From Stentor coeruleus (Eukaryota > Ciliophora > Heterotrichea > Heterotrichida > Stentoridae), in assembly GCA_001970955.1 (NCBI GenBank), contig MPUH01001239.1, positions 1 through 20,460 of the forward strand: a stretch of DNA of 20,460 nt, read 5' to 3'. Position numbers and translations under genes: made by a program. The notes beneath the pieces are model-generated. The model was not told where the DNA came from and made no database searches. It worked only from the letters and a program-made list of their open reading frames with translations. This document shows, in pieces, positions 1 through 8,764 of this stretch (position 1 is the first letter of the stretch; every line of letters begins with the position of its first letter).

Positions 1-36
1 GGAACTTGAGCTTGTACTTCTTTTGTGTAACTCCAT
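1..36 (-). CDS. Possible N-terminal start of a gene leaving the window (partial)
   Basis: On the minus strand an ATG at 36-34 opens a frame that runs to the window edge with no stop, beginning MELHKRSTSSSS. Only 12 codons are visible, so nothing can be said about function. Support is circumstantial. The codons are less AT-rich than the flank, and the DNA just upstream (37-80) is G-biased on the plus strand, as is seen upstream of the minus-strand gene at 2808-4109. An exact 21-bp match to sequence upstream of the OST4-like gene lies at 53-73. A competing reading is the C-terminal end of a plus-strand gene ending in TGA at 47-49; the two cannot be separated without the neighbouring sequence. 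Confidence 0.25.
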   Translation of the reverse strand, partial: MELHKRSTSSSS

Positions 37-190
37 ATTATTAGTATGAATAAAGGAATTTTTTGAGAGTTTTATGAAGGCTATGCAAGATTAAAATATA
101 TTTATATTATAAATCAAAATTAAAACTATTTTTTATCACTGTCATAACACATTTTTAATCATAACTTAATTTTTTATATAATTTTACCGT

Positions 191-335
191 ATTTTAAAAC
201 TCTAAGCAATGCTAATCAATTAGGATTTAAATTATGAATAATTAAAAAGCATTACTTTTAATNATTTTAAAACTCTAAGCAATGCTAATCAATTAGGATT
301 TAAATTATGAATAATTAAAAAGCATTACTTTTAAT
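191..335. repeat. Exact 72-bp direct duplication around a single N (assembly gap)
   Basis: Bases 191-262 and 264-335 are identical over 72 bp and are separated by one N at 263. Three gaps in this window have the same form: an exact copy, one N, an exact copy. That is what a scaffolder leaves when two overlapping contig ends are joined but not merged. The likely true sequence has one copy. It is not a biological tandem repeat unless reads show otherwise. Confidence 0.9.
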
Positions 336-1060
336 ATGAAGTAACCTTTAGGAATTCATAAAATTAAGCCATAAAATCGCATTTTATGCTGATTTTAACT
401 TAATAAAGAATATAAACTCATAAGATTTTATATAACTAAAAATTAAAACAGTTTATAATCCCACTTTTGCCACAAACAGTTACCTAAAGCAATTATCTTC
501 ACTTTTTTACAGGAAAAAAACTCTGGCATACAAAATAACCTATTTTTTTTATCATTTATACAAGTCTCTACATTACTAATTAAAATATTCATATTTTATA
601 TTGTAATCCATGATAATATATCTTAATATAACACAAAAATTTATATAAGTAATTTATAGCAAGTACAAAATTTTAATCTCAATCACATAACTATCATTTC
701 AATATAAAAAATTATATTATCAGGCATATTTATAGTTATTTTATAGTGATTTTCGAGTAAAAAAAAATGCTGGCTAAGTTCCATGAGCAATTGGAATTCA
801 AGTTTTTACTAAGAGGTTCATTAAAGAATATAATTCATCATTTCAAAGTAACTTTTACATAAAAGTTTTAAAATTCTGTAAAGCTCAACAGGATTCTCAA
901 AGCCTATCATTTCAAGTTATACAAGAAAATTTTCACCTATTCTCTTATAATAAATGCATTTCTTAGACTAAAAATATTAAATAATAGCTATTTGAAGGGA
1001 AAATGGCTTGAGTATTGACTCAAAAATTTCGAAAAAAAATTCATTCTTTGAAAGCCAAGA

Positions 1061-1225
1061 ATGCAAAACTCAAATCTAACCCTCACACAAGTCAACAGAT
1101 CCTCGACCAAACGAAACTCCTTGCTAGAGTTACAAGATTCCATAAATATTCAAAACCATAACCCTCGAAGTCAGCCCTTAAAACAGAACTTTTATGTAAT
1201 CCAAAGGAAATTACCAGTTTCTTAG
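1061..1225 (+). CDS. Doubtful small ORF (54 codons), hypothetical
   Basis: ATG at 1061 opens a 54-codon frame ending in TAG at 1223-1225. It is polar, rich in Ser, Asn and Gln (it begins MQNSNLTLTQVNRSS), with no recognised domain or membrane segment. The local composition is richer in C than the surrounding sequence, which is why it is listed. A second frame on the same strand overlaps it: ATG at 1003 reads to TAA at 1159-1161 with one TGA as the third codon and a Lys/Arg-rich product. At most one of the two is likely real, and both may be chance. It lies 243 bp upstream of the zinc-finger gene on the same strand, so it could also be leader sequence. Confidence 0.15.
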   Translation: MQNSNLTLTQVNRSSTKRNSLLELQDSINIQNHNPRSQPLKQNFYVIQRKLPVS

Positions 1226-1468
1226 CTAATTTTTTACTAAAAAAAAAACGTTTTCTGGTACTTGTTAAGTTCCTTTATCCACCCTTTTATGTCTATTTCT
1301 CTCCACATACCAAGGCTAAACTTCAGAATTACCCCCTGTTCATTATATAAAGTTAACTTAAAACATCATGATGATGCTTTCTACTATTACATAATTTAAA
1401 ACCTTTAAATACTATATGCATTCATTACCTAATAGTCACTGTTAGCTTACATTTTTAGATTCAGAATA

Positions 1469-1945
1469 ATGGCTTATATTAATTTGAAAACAATGAAAAC
1501 ACTCTTTGTCTGTTCGCACCCCAATTGTGGCAAGTCTTATGTCAACAGCAGTATTTTGAAAAGGCATATACAAGCCTTTCACAATGCTGAAAAAAGATTC
1601 AAGTGTGATTTCTGTGGGAAGTGCCTGGCATCTAGTCAGAATCTTAAAGAGCATATCTACATCCATACAGGTGAAAAGCCTTATACTTGTCCTGTATTAG
1701 GTTGCAATGCTACTTTCCGTCAGGGAACTCACTTATCAGTACATAAAAGAAATCAGCATGCCCAGTTCTTAGAAGCCACATTAGTAAATACACAATCACA
1801 TTATACTGTGGACTTAGATTTGCTCACTCAACTTATTTCCAAACTCCCATTGATCGATGAAATCTCTTTATTTGAAGTTAATTTGAGATTTGAACTCCCA
1901 CCTATTAGTGGATCATATATATGCAAACTTCCAAACTTGTGTTGA
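1469..1945 (+). CDS. Three-finger C2H2 zinc-finger protein
   Basis: The 158-residue product has three C2H2 zinc fingers in its first 97 residues. Finger 1 uses C15, C20, H33, H38; finger 2 uses C46, C49, H62, H66; finger 3 uses C74, C79, H92, H97. The TGEKPY linker between fingers 2 and 3 is the classic linker of DNA-binding C2H2 arrays such as TFIIIA and Kruppel-type factors, so sequence-specific nucleic-acid binding is the likely role. Fingers 1 and 3 have the C-x4-C spacing common in TFIIIA-like fingers. The tail (98-158) has no recognised domain and includes an acidic and hydrophobic stretch at about 113-141, which could be an activation or dimerisation region (inference). ATG 1469 is the first in frame after TAG at 1433-1435; the stop is TGA. 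A 16-nt GT...AG segment overlaps the stop, but its GTGTTG start is unlike the clear intron here, so no splice is proposed. Confidence 0.85.
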   Translation: MAYINLKTMKTLFVCSHPNCGKSYVNSSILKRHIQAFHNAEKRFKCDFCGKCLASSQNLKEHIYIHTGEKPYTCPVLGCNATFRQGTHLSVHKRNQHAQFLEATLVNTQSHYTVDLDLLTQLISKLPLIDEISLFEVNLRFELPPISGSYICKLPNLC

Positions 1946-2807
1946 TTGAGTCAGAAAACCAAGATGCCTTTAAAATATTAAAATCTACTTAGATAAAATT
2001 TAATCTTATATAGTTTATATTCTTTAAAGATTGAGATATTTACAATTTACAATGTTTTAATAATAGTTTTTTATAGAAAATTTATTTTTTTATGGATTAT
2101 GTCAAGTATAACTTCAAGTTTTATACTATTTAGGATTTATTTCAAAACCTTGAGAAGGTCATAAGGTTTTTGTTTGTCATGCATATTTTTTATGCTTCAA
2201 GGTGTTATGATAGTTGATTTGCTAAGATTATTTTTAGGGTAGGATTTTCAAAACACCTGTAAAATACATAAAAAGTCGCAAGACATAAATTAAGTTTTAG
2301 ATATGGTATTTTTTGAGTGCTAAATAATGATTTTATAGATTCAGGTTCATAAACTCGAATTTTATAAATTTAAAACAACTCTTTCATTACATAAAGCATC
2401 AAAAAAATAATTTTAGCAAAGGGAATAATTCTGTATTATTCTCTAAGACATTTTTTAAACTAATAAGCCTAAAATATTTTTAGCAGACATCATATATAAA
2501 ATTAGAGATTGTCCACTTTAAAGTTTATTATTATTTATATATTTCCACTCAGCTAATTAAAAATATAAACCAATAATGTTTTCTACCTCTTATAACTAAT
2601 TAAAACTATAATTTTCAGCATATTCTCTCTAAAAGCACAATCCTTATAACCCAAACCCGAACCAAAAACTAATACTTATCAATTAATATTTAATTCTAAA
2701 TACCCTTTTTATTCATATAATTCATATACAAAAAATAATTCAAACAATATAATTCACTCAACATTTTCCAACTCCCACATTCTATGCCAATCCTTCATAT
2801 CCATTAA
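1946..2807. other. AT-rich convergent intergenic region, nothing recognised
   Basis: This 862-bp stretch lies between the 3' ends of the zinc-finger gene (plus) and the coiled-coil gene (minus). Frames on both strands are short and interrupted. The left half is G-biased and the right half (about 2560-2800) C-biased on the plus strand, as expected if each half is the 3' flank of its neighbour. No RNA gene or repeat was recognised. Confidence 0.6.
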
Positions 2808-4109
2808 CTAATAATTTATTAAAAAGTCTTCAAACGCACTTGCTTGACACTGCAAATACACAATCAAATCAGCATTTATTTTCTTTTCAGCTTTTTTCTC
2901 AATCTCAAAATTCTGCACACAGCTTCCAGTAGGTGTTCTTGACCTAAAACTCCCTTTACTAGCACTACTCCTTGCTTTCATTCTAGGTACTTCTAAAAAT
3001 CCACTAGGTACAGTTTTCCCCATATCATTTATACCCAAAGATTTCCTCCCAAAGTCCGCTCTTTGATTTTTTAATATACAAGCAGCACTTTCTAAGTCTC
3101 CTTCTTTAATAAACCTAAGTGTTCTAGCTTTATCTTCCGCTGGTAGGACCATACCAAAAATTTTATCAAGCGTATCACCAGACCTAGGCTCTTTTCCTAT
3201 AGTTTTAAGTTTTTTTTCATATCCTTCCAATGCTCCTAAAAGATTTTCTCCATATACCTGACTTAATATAAGCTTTGATTCTTTGTCTAAAGATAAAGGA
3301 CTAGTTTTTACAAGCTTTGATAAGATTTCTTCAGCTTGAGCTTTAGCTTTTCCATATGACTCTAATATAGAAATCCTTGCATAGATCTGATCAGCAGTCA
3401 CAGCTAAAGGTTCGGAGTTATGGGTGAATTTGAGGAAAGGGTTAAAGAGTCCTTGAGTTTTTTCAATATAAGTCAAATAGACTTGAAGATCTTCACATGT
3501 ATGTTTTATGCGCTTTTCATAAGAATTTATGAGTTTCAGTATGTTTTCGCCATAAGCTTTTCTTATCTGGACCTTAGCTTCTCGGTCTAAAAAATCTTTT
3601 CCAGTTGTGGTTTCTATGTAATTTCCTATAAGCTCATTAGCATGGGTTCTTTGTTTGCCTTGTTCTTCTAATATATGCACTTTTTCTTGAATCTGGTCAG
3701 CTTCTTTGGCAAATTGTTTCTCGATTTCTAGTCTTTTTTGTATTTCTTGTTTAAGTTTCGCTTCGTAATACTCAATTTTTTTCTGCTCAAACGAGTCTTG
3801 GTATGAGTTTAAAGCATCTTGCATAGTACTGATCTTTTTTTTAAGCAAAAAGTTTTCTTTGAATAGAGTCCCAACGTTTAGCTGCTGGGAAAAACTTGGG
3901 TCTGAAGAAACTGCAACTGGTGATGATTGTCCTGATAACGCTGCTCTTGTTTCTGGGATTTCTGAGAATTGGAATCTTGTCTTAATAGAGGGTACTGGTG
4001 TTTTATGACTTGGGGTCTCGGCACGTTTGCGAAGTTCTGTTTTATCGAAAGTTTTAGGGTTTTCGATGCTGAATTGGAATTACTTTAAAGGAGGCCTTTT
4101 ATTGAACAT
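2808..4109 (-). CDS. Two-exon coiled-coil protein with a duplicated ~66-residue unit
   Basis: Exon 1 is 4109-4084 and exon 2 is 4068-2808, joined across a 15-nt intron, giving 428 residues and a TAG stop. Without splicing, ATG 4109 meets TAA after nine codons. Exon 2 alone has no good ATG start: the open frame continues through a TTG at 3848 and encodes about 80 further residues upstream. Residues 1-82 are low complexity, rich in Ser, Pro and Thr. Residues 83-131 are strongly coiled-coil (K/E/Q-rich). Residues 132-198 and 234-298 are two copies of one unit that share ADQI near the start, ILE and GK, an LD.E.K segment, YGEN and YEK. The YGEN tetrapeptides are exactly 100 residues apart. The C-terminal third is basic and Ser-rich (about residues 370-395), then a short helix. 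I do not recognise the family. A structural or cytoskeletal role is a guess from composition only. Confidence 0.8.
4069..4083 (-). other. 15-nt spliceosomal intron
   Basis: Read on the minus strand the intron is GTAATTCCAATTCAG. It begins GTAA, ends CAG, and has adenines at positions 9-10 that could serve as branch point. It interrupts an AAC codon after its second base. Removing it joins a 26-nt first exon to a 1261-nt second exon in one frame; retaining it gives TAA immediately (the intron's own TAA with the preceding G). Length and ends match the 15-nt intron class known from Stentor and other heterotrichs. Confidence 0.88.
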
Positions 4110-4932
4110 TGGTGTGAAATATTATATTTGATTATAAAACTGTTTTGAATGAAAATGCTTGAGAATTAAGGCTTAAAAAAGAAGGTATTAATTAAGATAG
4201 AGAAATTGAATAGATTATTGTAATGAATTTTTAATATTTTAAAGGGTTGAGTGTATTTTATAAGAATTTATGATGAAAATAGTTATGATGGTATTAAATC
4301 AAAGATAGATTATATTATGGAGGAATAAGAGGAAGAGGTTGTAAGAAAAAATATAATTATGGTAATTTTATAAAAGTATATCTATTATAGAATAATATTT
4401 TTCAATTGCTTTATCTTTTGATTAAAAAGTTAGAATCTCGAAAATATTACAATNTGATTAAAAAGTTAGAATCTCGAAAATATTACAATGTTGGGGTAAA
4501 ATAATTCCTAAGGGTTATCGAAGGTAGGAAGACTAAAAATTGCTAGAAATTATAAAACGCAAGCTATTGAAAATTCTATTATAATATATGTCCTGCATGC
4601 AATACCCTACAATATTAACTCATAATCATTAAAAAAAAGTCAATCATTCATAAAACTAAAAGATCTCGACACTATCATTCACCAAAACTATATAAAAAGC
4701 ACAAACAGTTGATTCCATACAATTTTCTTTCACAATCCATATTCCTAATAAACCTAAACTACTTCATATAATAAACACAATCATAATAAGCAAATCCTAA
4801 AATCCAATTCACACAATTTCTGAAACAAATAAAATTAATCTTATCTGTTAAAATCCTATGTTCATTATACCAAACATCTAAAAACCTATTCTATAAGCCT
4901 AAAAAAATATATTTTCAATAGTAAAAACTTCA
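4110..4932. promoter_or_regulatory. Divergent intergenic region between two gene starts, with a skew switch
   Basis: This 823-bp region lies between ATG 4109 (minus) and ATG 4933 (plus), so it must hold both promoters. Its left half is G-rich and nearly C-free on the plus strand (4321-4380: 13 G, 0 C by hand count). Its right half is the reverse (4741-4800: 1 G, 13 C). Each gene therefore has a C-rich sense-strand 5' flank. The switch is near 4500-4570. A single-N gap lies at 4454. No convincing TATA box or factor site could be assigned, and no coding frame was seen. Confidence 0.55.
4419..4489. repeat. Exact 35-bp direct duplication around a single N (assembly gap)
   Basis: Bases 4419-4453 and 4455-4489 are identical over 35 bp with one N at 4454 between them. 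The form matches the gaps at 263 and 16530 and is best read as an unmerged contig overlap. Collapsing it would shorten the divergent intergenic region by 36 bases. Confidence 0.9.
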
Positions 4933-5817
4933 ATGGGAGATTTTTCAAACAAGCCAAGTCTTAACCTTAGTGGGAAAACTTGGGACGCTAAACATATGGA
5001 CAAATTTTTGAACTCAGATTGGGGATCAAAACTTTATAGAAGCCCTCAGCGAACTCAAGAACCTAGTCCTATTCCTCAGAATTCATGTTCTGCTTATACG
5101 AAAAGTTTTATAAGACCAAGTGCTTCTTTTATGAGTGAAGATAGAGAAAGGGCAACTGTTGAGATTTTAGACAAGACTAGAGGAAGCGCTTTAGATAATT
5201 TCAAGCCTACAAGTTTATCAAAAACACCACAGAAATCTAATCCTCAGGAAATAACGAATAAGATGAAAGAACTTGATGAGCAGAATAAAAGAGATTATGA
5301 AGAGTATATAAAACTCATATCGCCAAAGAAGAGGAAACAACTGTTTGAAGCGGAAAAACAAAGGAAAAAGGTTTATTCTGAACTGAAAAATGAAAAACTG
5401 CTGGATGTTAAGCGTCAACGTATTGTTGCTTATGCTTATCCTCAAGGGATTCTTGGTGTAGACAACCCAGACCGTGAGGATTTCAGTCCTCTTTACAACA
5501 AACTCCAGAAAGAAAATGAAAAGAAACAACAATTTGACCATGAAAAACGCATGAACCGAGCTAAATATATCATGAATCATACAGCAGCAAATGCTCATAT
5601 ACAATTTTTTAATGATAAAAACACAGAAGTTGTATCTGAAAAACCTATTGGCCCAAAGAGAGTTGAAGAAGTTCCTATTCACTATCATAATACTCAAGAA
5701 GTTCTCTTTACCCCTGAAGCTTATTTTAAAAATCCAGATAGAGCGATAAGACTTCAAGATTTATCTAGAGGAAACAGAACATTTAATATCATTTCTGGAG
5801 TTGAATATAATGATTAA
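4933..5817 (+). CDS. Unrecognised basic, helical protein (294 aa)
   Basis: I do not recognise this protein. It starts at ATG 4933 and ends with TAA. Residues 1-105 are Ser/Pro/Lys-rich and probably disordered. Residues 106-162 form a highly charged helix or short coiled coil (K, E, R, Q). Residues 163-185 carry an aromatic, Gly/Pro-containing patch (AYAYPQGILG, then NPDRED). Residues 186-220 are again charged helix with several His and Asn. The protein ends with a hydrophobic-aromatic motif, NRTFNIISGVEY at 281-292. Short C-terminal motifs of this FNI(I/L)(S/T)G kind occur, as I recall, in some ciliary or cortical proteins of protists. That is weak memory, so a ciliary role is only a suggestion. 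There is no signal peptide or membrane segment. The second residue is Gly but the residues after it fit the N-myristoylation consensus poorly. Confidence 0.8.
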   Translation: MGDFSNKPSLNLSGKTWDAKHMDKFLNSDWGSKLYRSPQRTQEPSPIPQNSCSAYTKSFIRPSASFMSEDRERATVEILDKTRGSALDNFKPTSLSKTPQKSNPQEITNKMKELDEQNKRDYEEYIKLISPKKRKQLFEAEKQRKKVYSELKNEKLLDVKRQRIVAYAYPQGILGVDNPDREDFSPLYNKLQKENEKKQQFDHEKRMNRAKYIMNHTAANAHIQFFNDKNTEVVSEKPIGPKRVEEVPIHYHNTQEVLFTPEAYFKNPDRAIRLQDLSRGNRTFNIISGVEYND

Positions 5818-5958
5818 ATAGATTATTTTTATTGTAGATATAAGATTAAAAGATATAATGATATTTTAAAAATATTTACAGTATAAATATATATAAGAGT
5901 GTGATATATAAGAGATAATAGTTAGAAATGAAATCTTATTAGGATATTTACTATGTTT

Positions 5959-7737
5959 TTAAGTATCTTTGTTCTTATCCATTGAAATCATCCTTAAAAA
6001 TATCTTTGAAGCCTGATATCCAATCGTCCCACATGCTAACCCTAACCCTAAAGACCCAGTTATAGTAAAAGTAAAATAATAAACCCATTGCCAGAATTCT
6101 GTATTGCTGAACTTAGATATAAATAAATACCAACAATAGATAAAACTATAGGCTCCAGTGCATGCGGCTGGGATAAAACTTCCCCAATGCCACTTAAAAC
6201 ATTTATATTTCAAATTGATAAAAGAATTCACAATTCCAACAGTACTCGAAGCACAGATACCAAAAAAGCACCCACCACAGAGAATTTCATAAGAAAAAAA
6301 TATTTTATCGGAAAAATAAGCATTTAACACAATAAAAAGAGAAGGATAAATACTGAAAAAACAAAAAAATCCACTGGCCATATATATAAAATATTTTAAA
6401 CCTTCAGAAAACTCTGTATTCTCAGAATCTTCCTGTAGTTTGTGTGTAGAAACTACAGAAATCTCAGTTTGGACATAATTGTTTTCTATAGCCATATGGC
6501 AAAATGTACATAATTCTGAAGGTTTTGTTGTAAAATTTTCTAAATCATCGCATTTTTGTTGTGCTTCCATAAGATAAAAAGATAATTTGTAGTATAAACC
6601 TAAGTAAAATCCTAAAACTTGTAGGAGAAAATAAGGCATGACAAAACGCATAGCCAGAAAAGCAATAACTTTTATAGTAGGGACTAAGTTTAGCGTTTGA
6701 TATCTAAAAAACAGGTACACCCAAGCTACCAGAGCTATTGGAACAAGCGCATAAATCATAAAAGCTTTAATTTTCCTTTTCCCTTTATACTCTCTATACA
6801 ATGTTCCATGCAAAAACCCAGCAAAAAAACTTAAAAAAATGCTTTTCATAAAAAAACCCTGCAACGGCGACTCATAATCAGTATAATTAGGCATCATAGT
6901 CTTATGAAAAAGCATAATAGCAAAAGTTCCAATTATATGCCTACCAATACTTATCGCTGCTATAAAAATCCCTAAATTCTCAGGGGGTTTATATAATTCT
7001 CTTTGTAACCTGCCCCATTCAAAATCTTCATTATTAAGCCTGTCTAATTCTTTAGTAATAATTTTCCTTACTTCATTGGATATTGCTATAACAATTATCC
7101 CAAAAGTCCACCAAACAAGGTTAAAACCCCAACTTTCTTCTATAGACTGGTTGCTTATAAGAATTAATCTTTGATTTGATGGAAAAGCTGTTGGGATCCA
7201 ATAAGAAGTACTATAGAAATCAAGTGTATATAGTAAAGATAAACGTATAGGTTTAGATGCTTGGACTGATGCATGGACAATATATCCAGAATTGTATTGA
7301 AAAACAAATATATGCTCTGTGTATATATAATAAATTTCAGTATCCGGGTCGATAAACCCAAGCGGAGATGATAAATGTAGCCCATCTATAAGAAAATAAA
7401 CATGTGTTTGTGAAGCAATAGCTTTTTTAAACAGGATTTTTTGGTTTGGAGTTAGAGAAATACTACAATAAAAGCTACTCGACGTAAAATTCGCTTGAAA
7501 ACTCACATCAATCCCTGAGTCAATATAAAACTTATTCTCTATTTCTTCAGCAATATTTTTCTTATAATCCTCATCAGCATATTTAACATCACACCTAAAA
7601 AGGCTCTTTGGATTTTTCCTATCAAGTATATTCCCAACAGGAGCTGTATATTCCATCCACACTTTAACCTGTTTACCAAACACATACTCCTTCTGTGCTA
7701 AAACATTTCCTATGATTAACACCCAAATACTCCACAT
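5959..7737 (-). CDS. Divergent TM9SF/nonaspanin (EMP70) membrane protein
   Basis: The 592-residue product has a signal peptide at about 1-14, a luminal domain to about residue 204, then about nine hydrophobic segments (roughly 205-220, 254-278, 296-312, 325-343, 354-390, 448-472, 479-503, 519-541, 551-584). Family marks include the N-terminal APVGNILDRKNP segment (32-43, like the GP..NP motif), NEDFEWGRLQRELYKPP (236-252), GTLYREYKGKRKIK (311-324), FKWHWGSF (514-521, the EDYxWWWRSF equivalent) and GLACGTIGY (566-574). TM9 proteins act in Golgi and endosomal membranes, sorting Gly-rich transmembrane cargo. It differs from the family in two ways: the PxRTNxIPRQIP-type loop is missing, and in its place is a hydrophilic loop (about 391-445) with C396, C410, C413 and H414. 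The C-terminal tail DKNKDT has K-x-D-like character but not the exact terminal COPI signal. The stop is TAA; there are no introns. Confidence 0.85.
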   Translation of the reverse strand: MWSIWVLIIGNVLAQKEYVFGKQVKVWMEYTAPVGNILDRKNPKSLFRCDVKYADEDYKKNIAEEIENKFYIDSGIDVSFQANFTSSSFYCSISLTPNQKILFKKAIASQTHVYFLIDGLHLSSPLGFIDPDTEIYYIYTEHIFVFQYNSGYIVHASVQASKPIRLSLLYTLDFYSTSYWIPTAFPSNQRLILISNQSIEESWGFNLVWWTFGIIVIAISNEVRKIITKELDRLNNEDFEWGRLQRELYKPPENLGIFIAAISIGRHIIGTFAIMLFHKTMMPNYTDYESPLQGFFMKSIFLSFFAGFLHGTLYREYKGKRKIKAFMIYALVPIALVAWVYLFFRYQTLNLVPTIKVIAFLAMRFVMPYFLLQVLGFYLGLYYKLSFYLMEAQQKCDDLENFTTKPSELCTFCHMAIENNYVQTEISVVSTHKLQEDSENTEFSEGLKYFIYMASGFFCFFSIYPSLFIVLNAYFSDKIFFSYEILCGGCFFGICASSTVGIVNSFINLKYKCFKWHWGSFIPAACTGAYSFIYCWYLFISKFSNTEFWQWVYYFTFTITGSLGLGLACGTIGYQASKIFLRMISMDKNKDT

Positions 7738-7796
7738 TATAAATCGATTTAAACATTTTTAAAAAACACCTCTACATTATTCAACCAACTATATAA
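7738..7796. promoter_or_regulatory. 59-bp bidirectional promoter region between TM9 and Rab2
   Basis: Only 59 bases separate the divergent start codons at 7737 (minus) and 7797 (plus), so both promoters and both 5' leaders must fit here or overlap the coding ends. The segment is AT-rich and includes TATAAAT at 7739-7745 and TATATAA ending just before the Rab2 ATG. Neither can be assigned as a real TATA box from sequence alone. Both genes serve secretory membranes, so shared regulation is plausible but unproven. Confidence 0.5.
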
Positions 7797-8417
<621 letters not shown>

Positions 8418-8764
8418 GGAATTAGCTAATAAGCTTTATTTAGTATGTGAAATAAGTTTTTTTTTAGAGATGATGATTGGATTATAGATTTTGAGGTAAA
8501 TTATGGTTAAGGTTTATAGGTATAGGATTGTGGATGACTTTTTATATGATCAAAGTAAATTAGGATGATGATATTTATAGTTATTTTTAGATATGTAAAC
8601 AATCTTAATCAGCTTTAAAAATCCTATCAAAAACTTATACTAACAATTTCGCGAAAGCCTTTTCTTAATACTTAATATCAGCTTCAAACCCATAACAAAA
8701 CCCTTAATAAAACCTTATCAAAAAAGTTTTCTTCTATTTCTGACTTTTATGCAAATTAAATAAT
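8418..8764. other. Intergenic region between Rab2 and the next plus-strand gene
   Basis: These 347 bases hold no credible frame or RNA. Composition switches at about 8590-8600: the first half (3' flank of Rab2) is rich in G and poor in C on the plus strand, the second half (5' flank of the next gene) is C-rich and nearly G-free. That suggests the end of one transcription unit and the promoter of the next. Confidence 0.5.

Larger units (their letters stand above)
37..1468. other. AT-rich intergenic region with one assembly gap and a doubtful small ORF
   Basis: Most of this stretch is very AT-rich with short, stop-riddled frames on both strands. It holds a single-N gap at 263 between two exact 72-bp copies. 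A slightly GC-richer island at about 1003-1225 carries two overlapping short frames, described separately. The last 200 bases before the zinc-finger gene are C-biased on the plus strand (for example 1261-1350), the pattern seen upstream of several other genes here. No tRNA or other structured RNA was recognised. Confidence 0.6.

Noticed and set aside
1003-1161. Evidence that TGA might encode an amino acid (third codon of a short open frame)
   Set aside because: Rab2 ends in CC followed by TGA, exactly where the prenylation signal must end, and the zinc-finger, USP and 19108-19935 genes also stop at TGA. The short frame is too weak to overturn that.
5218-5757. 179-codon open frame on the minus strand
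   Set aside because: It lies fully antisense to the 4933-5817 gene, and its Phe/Leu/Ile-rich product is what the reverse of Lys/Glu-rich codons gives. The sense frame has the better composition.
6036-6052. Telomere-like CTAACCCTAACCCTAAAG
   Set aside because: It is only about two repeat units and lies inside the TM9 coding region, where it encodes the Leu-Gly-Leu-Gly stretch before ACGTIGY. The gene continues unbroken on both sides.
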